Below the pieces are notes generated by a model. That model saw only the letters and a program-made list of their open reading frames with translations, did not search any database and was not told the DNA's origin. DNA of 64,000 bases from Glandiceps talaboti (Eukaryota; Hemichordata; Enteropneusta; Spengelidae). A program made the translations under genes and the position numbers. Below are positions 1 to 10,560 of this stretch, one piece after another; positions within the stretch are counted from its first letter, which is position 1, and each line of letters begins with the position of its first letter. The stretch spans positions 5,086,216 to 5,150,215 of the forward strand of contig NC_135557.1 of assembly GCF_964340395.1 (NCBI RefSeq), read 5' to 3'.

Positions 1-712
1 TATATTCACACACAGATATAATGTAATATATATTCACACAGTTATAATGTAATATATATTCACACAGTTATAATGTAATATATATTCAGTTATAATGTAA
101 TATATATTCACCACACAGTTATAATGTAATATATATTCACACAGTTATAATGTAATATATATTCACACACAGTTATAATGTAATATATATTCACACAGTT
201 ATAATGCAATATATATTCACAGTTATAATGTAATATATATTCACACACAGTTATAATGTAATATATATTCACACAGTTATAATGTAATATATATTCACAC
301 ACAGTTATAATGTAATATATATTCACACAGTTATAATGTAATATATATTTACACACAGTTATAATGTAATATATATTCACACAGTTATAATGTAATATAT
401 ATTCACACAGTTATAATGTAATATATATTCACACAGTTATAATGTAATATATATTCACACAGTTATAATGTAATATATATTTACACACAGTTATAATGTA
501 ATATATATTTACACACAGTTATAATGTAATATATATTTACACAGTTATAATGTAATATATATGCACACACAGTTTTCATGTAATATATATTCACATACAG
601 TTATAATTTAATATATATTCACACACAGTTATAATTTAATATATATTCACACAAAGTTATAATTTAATATATATTCACACACAGTTATAATTTAATATAT
701 ATTCACACACAC
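1..712. repeat. AT-rich minisatellite, ~26-bp unit
   Basis: About 27 tandem copies of a unit containing CACACAGTTATAATGTAA followed by TATATATT. Unit length varies from about 24 to 28 bp, mainly through the number of CA steps (CACAG, CACACAG, CACACACAG). The array is already running at base 1, so its left end is outside the window. The last four units (about 600-705) form a subfamily reading TTATAATTTAAT instead of TTATAATGTAAT. The array decays into CA- and A-rich sequence at 700-720. It lies 75 bp upstream of the probable exon at 788, so it probably sits in the 3' part of an upstream intron. A minus-strand open frame across 108-380 simply translates the repeat and is not a gene. Confidence 0.95.
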
Positions 713-787
713 AAAATAAAAACAATTTTAAAGACGCGAGTTACATTGTAATATAAATGAAGTAACTGCATGTTTTCTTTTTCACAG

Positions 788-859
788 GTTTTAGAAAGAG
801 ATTGGTTCAACAGTTCAGAAAGTTGACTGGAAGCACACGTAAGCCCACTGATGATAAAA
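788..859 (+). CDS. Probable internal coding exon A (72 bp, phase 1-1), unidentified gene
   Basis: The acceptor is a pyrimidine tract ending TTTTCTTTTTCACAG at 787. The donor is GTAAGT at 860-865, a full match to the consensus. Only one of the three + strand frames is open. The first two bases (GT) finish a split codon, 23 complete codons follow starting FRKRLVQQFRKLTG, and the final A starts a codon completed in exon B (A + AG = Lys). Eight of the 23 residues are Lys or Arg, with no hydrophobic stretch, so this looks like a basic linker or cytoplasmic tail. The exon length is a multiple of three. A second donor-like GTAAGC at 839 would shorten the exon by 21 bp and keep the frame. Support comes from matched splice signals and phase agreement with exon B. 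No family is recognised, and both ends of the gene are outside the window. Confidence 0.66.
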
Positions 860-865
860 GTAAGT

Positions 866-1160
866 ATAAACTTGGACAACAAGTAATAGTTGATAAAAAA
901 TAATATACCACACGAAACTTATAACTGTGATTGGTGTGTAGTGTGTTGTTTGGATTGTGTTAAATTGACAGAAAAGTAACATGTCAGTGACCTGTTCTCA
1001 GGTTTAAAACATACCATGACAGAAGTACTATTTTTGCTTACCATGGTAACCATTAAGGTACTTGGGTCATATAAATTTATTTCTTTTTAATAGCCTGAGG
1101 TATTCTTATTTTTGTCACCTTTAACCATAAACAATGGATGGGAGATTGTCTATGCTTTTA
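866..1160. other. Unique intron head, no gene seen
   Basis: This is single-copy AT-rich sequence between the exon A donor and the satellite. The only feature noted is a perfect 12-bp palindrome, TTACCATGGTAA, at 1038-1049. There is no convincing exon. A CAG at about 1001 and a GTAACC at 1044 bracket a short segment, but it would break the phase between exons A and B. Confidence 0.6.
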
Positions 1161-1559
1161 CAAGGTGTCAGTCTGGTGTGTACAGAGTAAATGAAAAAGT
1201 TGTCACATAAGGTGTCAGTCTGGTGTGTACAGAGTAAATGAAACAGTTGTCATACAAGGTGTTAGTCTGGTGTGTACAGAGTAAATGAAACAGTTGTCAC
1301 ACAAGGTGTCTGTCTGGTGTGTACAGAGTAAGTGAAACAGTTGTCACACAAGGTGTCAGTCTGGTGTGTACAGAGTAAATGAAACAGTTGTCACACCAGG
1401 TGTCTGTCTGGTGTGTACAGAGTAAATGAAACAATTGTCACACAAGGTGTCAGTCTGGTGTGTACAGAGTAAATGAAACAGTAATTGTCACACCAGGTGT
1501 CAGTCTGGTGTGTACAGAGCAAATGAAACAATTGTCACACAAGGTGCTAGTCTGGTGTG

Positions 1560-3120
1560 TACAGAGTAAATGAAGCAGTTGTCACACAAGGTGTCAGTCT
1601 AGTGTGTACAGAGTAAATGAAACAGTTGTCACACAAGGTGTTAGTCTGGTGTGTACAGAGTAAATGAAACAATTGTCATACAAGGTGTTAGTCTGGTGTG
1701 TACAGAGTAAATGAAACAATTATCATACCAGGTGTCTGTCTGGTGTGTACAGAGTAAATGAAACAGTTGTCACACAAGGTGTCAGTCTGGTGTGTACAGA
1801 GTAAATGAAGCAGTTGTCACACAAGGTGTCTGTCTGGTGTGTACAGAGTAAATGAAACAGTTGCCACACAAGGTGTCTGTCTTGTGTGTACAGAGTAAGT
1901 GAAACAGTTGTCACACAAGGTGTCTGTCTGGTGTGTACAGAGTAAATGAAACAGTTGTCACACAAGGTGTCAGTCTGGTGTGTACAGAGTAAATGAAGCA
2001 GTTGTCACACAAGGTGTCTGTCTGGTGTGTACAGAGTAAATGAAACAGTTGTCACACAAGGTGTCTGCAGTCTTGTGTGTACAGAGTAAGTGAAACAGTT
2101 GTCATACAAGGTGTCAGTCTGGTGTGTACAGAGTAAATGAAACAGTTGTCACACAAGGTGTCTGTCTGGTGTGTACAGAGTAAATGAAACAGTTGTCACA
2201 CAAGGTGTCTGTCTGGTGTGTACAGAGTAAATGAAACAGTTGTCACACAAGGTGTCAGTCTGGTGTGTACAGAGTAAATGAAGCAGTTGTCACACAAGGT
2301 GTCTGTCTGGTGTGTACAGAGTAAATGAAACAGTTGTCACACAAGGTTTCTGCAGTCTTGTGTGTACAGAGTAAGTGAAACAGTTGTCATACAAGGTGTC
2401 AGTCTGGTGTGTACAGAGTAAATGAAACAGTTGTCACACAAGGTGTCTGTCTGGTGTGTACAGAGTAAGTGAAACAGTTGTCACACAAGGTGTCAGTCTG
2501 GTGTGTACAGAGTAAATGAAACAGTTGTAACACCAGGTGTCTGTCTGGTGTGTACAGAGTAAATGAAACAATTGTCAAACAAGGTGTCAGTCTGGTGTGT
2601 ACAGAGTAAATGAAACAGTTGTCACACAAGGTGTCAGTCTAGTGTGTACACAGTAAATGAAGCAGTTGTCACACAAGGTGCTAGTCTGGTGTGTACAGAG
2701 TAAATGAAGCAGTTGTCACACAAGGTGTCAGTCTGGTGTGTACAGAGTAAATGAAGCAGTTGTCACACAAGGTGTCAGTCTAGTGTGTACAGAGTAAATG
2801 AAACAGTTGTCACACAAGGTGTTAGTCTGGTGTGTACAGAGTAAATGAAACAATTGTCATACAAGGTGTTAGTCTGGTGTGTACAGAGTAAATGAAACAA
2901 TTATCATACCAGGTGTCTGTCTGGTGTGTACAGAGTAAATGAAACAGTTGTCACACAAGGTGTCAGTCTGGTGTGTACAGAGTAAATGAAGCAGTTGTCA
3001 CACAAGGTGTCTGTCTGGTGTGTACAGAGTAAATGAAACAGTTGCCACACAAGGTGTCTGTCTTGTGTGTACAGAGTAAGTGAAACAGTTGTCATACAAG
3101 GTGTCAGTCGGGTGTGTACA
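1560..3120. repeat. 1,181-bp internal duplication in the 47-bp array
   Basis: Variant monomers at about 1560-1940 recur at about 2741-3120 with a constant offset of 1181 bp, which is 25 monomers plus two 3-bp inserts. Matched markers are the ATTATCATACC variant at 1719 and 2900, and the TTGCCACACA variant at 1861 and 3042. The two 50-bp monomers that account for the extra 6 bp lie between the copies. Confidence 0.75.
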
Positions 3121-6100
3121 GAGTAAATGAAACAGTTGTCACACAAGGTGTCTGTCTGGTGTGTACAGAGTAAATGAAACAGTTGTCACACAAGGTGTCA
3201 GTCTGGTGTGTACAGAGTAAATGAAATAGATGTCACACAAGGTGTCAGTCTGGTGTGTACAGAGTAAATGAAGCAGTTGTCACACAAGGTGTCTGTCTGG
3301 TGTGTACAGAGTAAATGAAACAGTTGTCACACAAGGTGTCAGTCTGGTGTGTACAGAGTAAATGAAGCAGTTGTCACACAAGGTGTCTGTCTGGTGTGTA
3401 CAGAGTAAATGAAACAGTTGTCACACAAGGTGTCTGCAGTCTTGTGTGTACAGAGTAAGTGAAACAGTTGTCATACAAGGTGTCAGTCTGGTGTGTACAG
3501 AGTAAATGAAACAGTTGTCACACAAGGTGTCTGTCTGGTGTGTACAGAGTAAATGAAACAGTTGTCACACAAGGTGTCAGTCTGGTGAATACAGAGTAAA
3601 TGAAACAGTTGCCACACAAGGTGTCAGTCTGGTGTGTACAGAGTAAATGAAACAGTTGTCACACAAGGTGTCAGTCTAGTGTGTACAGAGTAAATGAAAC
3701 AGTTGTCGCACAAGGTGTCTGTCTGGTGTGTACAGAGTAAATGAAGCAGTTGTCACACAAGGTGTCTGTCTGGTGTGTACAGAGTAAATGAAGCAGTTGT
3801 CACACAATGTGTCAGTCTGGTGTGTACAGAGTAAATGAAACAATTGTCATACCAGGTGTCAGTCTGGTGTGTACACAGTAAATGAAACAGTTGTCATACC
3901 AGGTGTCAGTCTGGTGTGTACAGAGTAAACGAGGCAGTTGTCACACAAGGTGTCTGTCTGGTGTGTACAGAGTAAATGAAGCAGTTGTCACACAAGGTGT
4001 CAGTCTGGTGTGTACAGAGTAAATGAAACAGTTGTCACACAAGGTGTCTGTCTGGTGTATACAGAGTAAATGAAGCAGTTGTCACACAACGTGTCTGTCT
4101 GGTGTGTACAGAGTAAATGAAACAGTTGTCACACAAGGTGTCTGTCTGGTGTGTACAGAGTAAATGAAACAGTTGTCACACAAGGTGTCTGTCTGGTGTG
4201 TACAGAGTAAATGAAACAGTTGCCACACAAGGTGTCAGTCTGGTGTGTACAGAGTAAATGAAACAGTTGTCACACAAGGTGTCAGTCTAGTGTGTACAGA
4301 GTAAATGAAACAGTTGTCACACAAGGTGTCAGTCTAGTGTGTACAGAGTAAATGAAACAGTTGTCGCACAAGGTGTCTGTCTGGTGTGTACAGAGTAAAT
4401 GAAGCAGTTGTCACACAAGGTGTCTGTCTGGTGTGTACAGAGTAAATGAAGCAGTTGTCACACAAGGTGTCTGTCTGGTGTGTACACAGTAAATGAAACA
4501 GTTGTCATACCAGGTGTCAGTCTGGTGTGTACAGAATAAATGAGGCAGTTGTCACACAAGGTGTCAGTCTAGTGTGTACAGAGTAAATGAAACAGTTGTC
4601 ACACAAGGTGTCAGTCTAGTGTGTACTGAGTAAATGAAACAGTTGTCGCACAAGGTGTCAGTCTGGTGTGTACAGAGTAAATGAAGCAGTTGTCGCACAA
4701 GGTGTCTGTCTGGTGTGTACAGAGTAAATGAAGCAGTTGTCACACAAGGTGTCTGTCTGGTGTGTACAGAGTAAATGAAACAGTTGTCACACAATGTGTC
4801 AGTCTGGTGTGTACAGAGTAAATGAAACAATTGTCATACCAGGTGTCAGTCTGGTGTGTACACAGTAAATGAAACAGTTGTCATACCAGGTGTCAGTCTG
4901 GTGTGTACAGAGTAAATGAGGCAGTTGTCACACAAGGTGTCTGTCTGGTGTGTACAGAGTAAATGAAGCAGTTGTCACACAAGGTGTCAGTCTGGTGTGT
5001 ACAGAGTAAATGAAACAGTTGTCACACAAGGTGTCTGTCTGGTGTATACAGAGTAAATGAAGCAGTTGTCACACAAGGTGTCTGTCTGGTGTGTACAGAG
5101 TAAATGAAACAGTTGTCACACAAGGTGTCTGTCTGGTGTGTACAGAGTAAATGAAACAATTGTCACACAAGGTGTCTGTCTGGTGTATACAGAGTAAATG
5201 AAACAGTTGTCACACAATGTGTCAGTCTGGTGTGTACAGAGTAAATGAAACAATTGTCATACCAGGTGTTAGTCTGGTGTGTACACAGTAAATGAAACAG
5301 TTGTCATACCAGGTGTCAGTCTGGTGTGTACAGAGTAAATGAGGCAGTTGTCACACAAGGTGTCTGTCTGGTGTGTACAGAGTAAATGAAGCAGTTGTCA
5401 CACAAGGTGTCAGTCTAGTGTGTACAGAGTAAATGAAACAGTTGTCGCACAAGGTGTCTGTCTGGTGTGTACAGAGTAAATGAAGCAGTTGTCACACAAG
5501 GTGTCTGTCTAGTGTGTACAGAGTAAATGAAGCAGTTGTCACACAAGGTGTCTGTCTGGTGTGTACAGAGTAAATGAAACAGTTGTCACACAATGTGTCA
5601 GTCTGGTGTGTACAGAGTAAATGAAACAATTGTCATACCAGGTGTCAGTCTGGTGTGTACACAGTAAATGAAACAGTTGTCATACCAGGTGTCAGTCTGG
5701 TGTGTACAGAGTAAATGAGGCAGTTGTCACACAAGGTGTCTGTCTGGTGTGTACAGAGTAAATGAAGCAGTTGTCACACAAGGTGTCAGTCTGGTGTGTA
5801 CAGAGTAAATGAAACAGTTGTCACACAAGGTGTCAGTCTGGTGTGTACAGAGTAAATGAAACAGTTGTCACACAAGGTGTCTGTCTGGTGTATACAGAGT
5901 AAATGAAGCAGTTGTCACACAAGGTGTCTGTCTGGTGTGTACAGAGTAAATGAAACAATTGTCACACAAGGTGTCTGTCTGGTGTGTACAGAGTAAATGA
6001 AACAGTTGTCACACAAGGTGTCTGTCTGGTGTGTACAGAGTAAATGAAACAATTGTCACACAAGGTGTCTGTCTGGTGTGTACAGAGTAAATGAAACAGT

Positions 6101-8354
6101 TGTCACACAAGGTGTCTGTCTGGTGTGTACAGAGTAAATGAAACAATTGTCACACAAGGTGTCTGTCTGGTGTGTACAGAGTAAATGAAACAATTATCAC
6201 ACAAGGTGTCAGTCTGATGTGTACAGAGTAAATGAAACAGTTGTCACACAAGGTGTCAGTCTAGTGTGTACAGAGTAAATGAAACAGTTGTCACACAAGG
6301 TGTCAGTCTAGTGTGTACAGAGTAAATGAAACAGTTGTCACACAAGGTGTCTGTCTGGTGTGTACAGAGTAAATGAAGCAGTTGTCACACAAGGTGTCTG
6401 TCTGGTGTGTACAGAGTAAATGAAGCAGTTGTCACACAAGGTGTCTGTCTGGTGTGTACAGAGTAAATGAAGCAGTTGTCACACAAGGTGTCTGTCTGGT
6501 GTGTACAGAGTAAATGAAGCAGTTGTCACACAAGGTGTCAGTCTGGTGTGTACAGAGTAAATGAAGCAGTTGTCACACAAGGTGTCTGTCTGGTGTGTAC
6601 AGAGTAAATGAAACAATTGTCACACAAGGTGTCTGTCTGATGTGTACAGAGTAAATGAAACAGTTGTCACACAAGGTGTCAGTCTAGTGTGTACAGAGTA
6701 AATGAAACAGTTGTCACACAAGGTGTCAGTCTAGTGTGTACAGAGTAAATGAAACAGTTGTCGCACAAGGTGTCTGTTTTGTGTGTACAGAGTAAATGAA
6801 GCAGTTGTCACACAAGGTGTCTGTCTGGTGTGTACAGAGTAAATGAAGCAGTTGTCACACAAGGTGTCTGTCTGCTGTGTACAGAGTAAATGAAGCAGTT
6901 GTCACACAAGGTGTCTGTCTGGTGTGTACAGAGTAAATGAAGCAGTTGTCACACAAGGTGTCAGTCTGGTGTGTACAGAGTAAATGAAGCAGTTGTCACA
7001 CAAGGTGTCTGTCTGGTGTGTACAGAGTAAATGAAACAATTGTCACACAAGGTGTCTGTCTGGTGTATACAGAGTAAATGAAACAGTTGTCACACAATGT
7101 GTCAGTCTGGTGTGTACAGAGTAAATGAAACAGTTGTCACACTAGGTGTCTGTCTGGTGTGTACAGAGTAAATGAAACAGTTGTCACACAAGGTGTCAGT
7201 CTGGTGAATACAGAGTAAATGAAACAGTTGCCACACAAGGTGTCAGTCTGGTGTGTACAGAGTAAATGAAACAGTTGTCACACAAGGTGTCTGTCTGGTC
7301 TGTACAGAATAAATGAAACAGTTGTCACACAAGGTGTCAGTCTAGTGTGTACAGAGTAAATGAAACAGTTGTCACACAAGGTGTCAGTCTAGTGTGTACA
7401 GAGTAAATGAAACAGTTGTCGCACAAGGTGTCTGTCTGGTGTGTACAGAGTAAATGAAACAATTGTCACACAAGATGTCTGTCTGGTGTATACAGAGTAA
7501 ATGAAACAGTTGTCACACAATGTGTCAGTCTGGTGTGTACAGAGTAAATGAAACAATTGTCATACCAGGTGTTAGTCTGGTGTGTACACAGTAAATGAAA
7601 CAGTTGTCATACCAGGTGTCAGTCTGGTGTGTACAGAGTAAATGAGGCAGTTGTCACACAAGGTGTCTGTCTGGTGTGTACAGAGTAAATGAAGCAGTTG
7701 TCACACAAGGTGTCAGTCTAGTGTGTACAGAGTAAATGAAACAGTTGTCACACAAGGTGTCAGTCTAGTGTGTACAGAGTAAATGAAACAGTTGTCGCAC
7801 AAGGTGTCTGTCTGGTGTGTACAGAGTAAATGAAGCAGTTGTCACACAAGGTGTCTGTCTGGTGTGTACAGAGTAAATGAAGCAGTTGTCACACAAAGTG
7901 TCTGTCTGGTGTGTACAGAGTAAATGAAACAGTTGTCACACAATGTGTCAGTCTGGTGTGTACAGAGTAAATGAAACAATTGTCATACCAGGTGTCAGTC
8001 TGGTGTGTACAGAGTAAATGAAACAGTTGTCATACCAGGTGTCAGTCTGGTGTGTACAGAGTAAATGAGGCAGTTGTCACACAAGGTGTCTGTCTGGTGT
8101 GTACAGAGTAAATGAAGCAGTTGTCACACAAGGTGTCAGTCTGGTGTGTACAGAGTAAATGAAACAGTTGTCACACAAGGTGTCTGTCTGGTGTATACAG
8201 AGTAAATGAAGCAGTTGTCACACAAGGTGTCTGTCTGGTGTGTACAGAGTAAATGAAACAGTTGTCACACAAGGTGTCTGTCTGGTGTGTACAGAGTAAA
8301 TGAAACAGTTGTCACGCAAGGTGTCTGTCTGGTGTGTACAGAGTAAATGAAACA

Positions 8355-9760
8355 ATTGTCACACAAGGTGTCTGTCTGGTGTGTACAGAGTAAATGAAAC
8401 AGTTGTCACACAAGGTGTCTGTCTGGTGTGTACAAAATAAATGAAACAATTGTCACACAAGGTGTCTGTCTGGTGTGTACAGAGTAAATGAAACAATTAT
8501 CACACAAGGTGTCAGTCTGATGTGTACAGAGTAAATGAAACAGTTGTCACACAAGGTGTCAGTCTAGTGTGTACAGAGTAAATGAAACAGTTGTCACACA
8601 AGGTGTCAGTCTAGTGTGTACAGAGTAAATGAAACAGTTGTCGCACAATGTGTCTGTCTGGTGTGTACAGAGTAAATGAAGCAGTTGTCACACAAGGTGT
8701 CTGCCTGGTGTGTACAGAGTAAATGAAGCAGTTGTCACACAAGGTGTCTGTCTGGTGTGTACAGAGTAAATGAAGCAGTTGTCACACAAGGTGTCTGTCT
8801 GGTGTGTACAGAGTAAATGAAGCAGTTGTCACACAATGTGTCTGTCTGGTGTGTACAGAGTAAATGAAGCAGTTGTCACACAAGGTGTCTGTCTGGTGTG
8901 TACAGAGTAAATGAAACAATTGTCACACAAGGTGTCTGTCTGGTGTATACAGAGTAAATGAAACAGTTGTCACACAATGTGTCAGTCTGGTGTGTACAGA
9001 GTAAATGAAACAGTTGTCACACAAGGTGTCTGTCTGGTGTGTACAGAGTAAATGAAACAATTGTCACACAAGGTGTCTGTCTGGTGTGTACAGAGTAAAT
9101 GAAACAGTTGTCACACAAGGTGTCTGTCTGGTGTGTACAGAGTAAATGAAACAATTGTCACACAAGGTGTCTGTCTGGTGTGTACAGAGTAAATGAAACA
9201 ATTATCACACAAGGTGTCAGTCTGATGTGTACAGAGTAAATGAAACAGTTGTCACACAAGGTGTCAGTCTAGTGTGTACAGAGTAAATGAAACAGTTGTC
9301 ACACAAGGTGTCAGTCTAGTGTGTACAGAGTAAATGAAACAGTTGTCGCACAATGTGTCTGTCTGGTGTGTACAGAGTAAATGAAGCAGTTGTCACACAA
9401 GGTGTCTGCCTGGTGTGTACAGAGTAAATGAAGCAGTTGTCACACAAGGTGTCTGTCTGGTGTGTACAGAGTAAATGAAGCAGTTGTCACACAAGGTGTC
9501 TGTCTGGTGTGTACAGAGTAAATGAAGCAGTTGTCACACAATGTGTCTGTCTGGTGTGTACAGAGTAAATGAAGCAGTTGTCACACAAGGTGTCTGTCTG
9601 GTGTGTACAGAGTAAATGAAACAAATGTCACACAAGGTGTCTGTCTGGTGTATACAGAGTAAATGAAACAGTTGTCACACAATGTGTCAGTCTGGTGTGT
9701 ACAGAGTAAATGAAACAGTTGTCACACAAGGTGTCTGTCTGGTGTGTACAGAGTAAATGA
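8355..9760. repeat. 705-bp higher-order unit (15 monomers), two tandem copies
   Basis: The monomer variant order in about 8355-9055 is repeated in about 9060-9760 with only a few differences. Markers are ATTATCACAC at 8496 and 9201, and TCGCACAATG at 8641 and 9346, all 705 bp (15 x 47) apart. The same pair of markers, always 145 bp apart, reappears at 12162/12307, 14606/14751 and 19263/19408, so the block was later copied elsewhere in the array. Confidence 0.85.
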
Positions 9761-10560
9761 AACAGTTGTCACACAAGGTGTCAGTCTGGTGAATACAGAG
9801 TAAATGAAACAGTTGCCACACAAGGTGTCAGTCTGGTGTGTACAGAGTAAATGAAACAGTTGTCACACAAGGTGTCTGTCTGGTGTGTACAGAGTAAATG
9901 AAACAGTTGTCACACAAGGTGTCAGTCTAGTGTGTACAGAGTAAATGAAACAGTTGTCACACAAGGTGTCAGTCTAGTGTGTACAGAGTAAATGAAACAG
10001 TTGTCGCACAAGGTGTCTGTCTGGTGTGTACAGAGTAAATGAAGCAGTTGTCACACAAGGTGTCTGTCTGGTGTGTACAGAGTAAATGAAACAAATGTCA
10101 CACAAGGTGTCTGTCTGGTGTATACAGAGTAAATGAAACAGTTGTCACACAATGTGTCAGTCTGGTGTGTACAGAGTAAATGAAACAGTTGTCACACAAG
10201 GTGTCTGTCTGGTGTGTACAGAGTAAATGAAACAGTTGTCACACAAGGTGTCAGTCTGGTGAATACAGAGTAAATGAAACAGTTGCCACACAAGGTGTCA
10301 GTCTGGTGTGTACAGAGTAAATGAAACAGTTGTCACACAAGGTGTCTGTCTGGTGTGTACAGAGTAAATGAAACAGTTGTCACACAAGGTGTCAGTCTAG
10401 TGTGTACAGAGTAAATGAAACAGTTGTCACACAAGGTGTCAGTCTAGTGTGTACAGAGTAAATGAAACAGTTGTCGCACAAGGTGTCTGTCTGGTGTGTA
10501 CAGAGTAAATGAAGCAGTTGTCACACAAGGTGTCTGTCTGGTGTGTACAGAGTAAATGAA
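9621..10560. repeat. 470-bp higher-order unit (10 monomers), two tandem copies
   Basis: Three private variants repeat at exactly 470 bp: ACAAATGTCA at 9621 and 10091, GAATACAGAG at 9791 and 10261, and TCGCACAAGG at 10004 and 10474. The copies look essentially identical by eye, implying recent tandem duplication of ten monomers. Confidence 0.85.

Noticed and set aside
108-380. Minus-strand 90-codon open frame rich in Tyr, Ile and Cys
   Set aside because: It is a direct translation of the AT-rich minisatellite, with no start context, domain or unique sequence.
1002-1043. Possible mini-exon between CTGTTCTCAG and GTAACC
   Set aside because: Its length is not a multiple of three, so it would break the phase match between exons A and B, and the donor is weak.
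1723-4830. Several minus-strand open frames of 76-88 codons in the 47-bp array
   Set aside because: All repeat the same 47-residue cycle forced by a 47-bp unit read in three frames. They end wherever a unit has a variant base.
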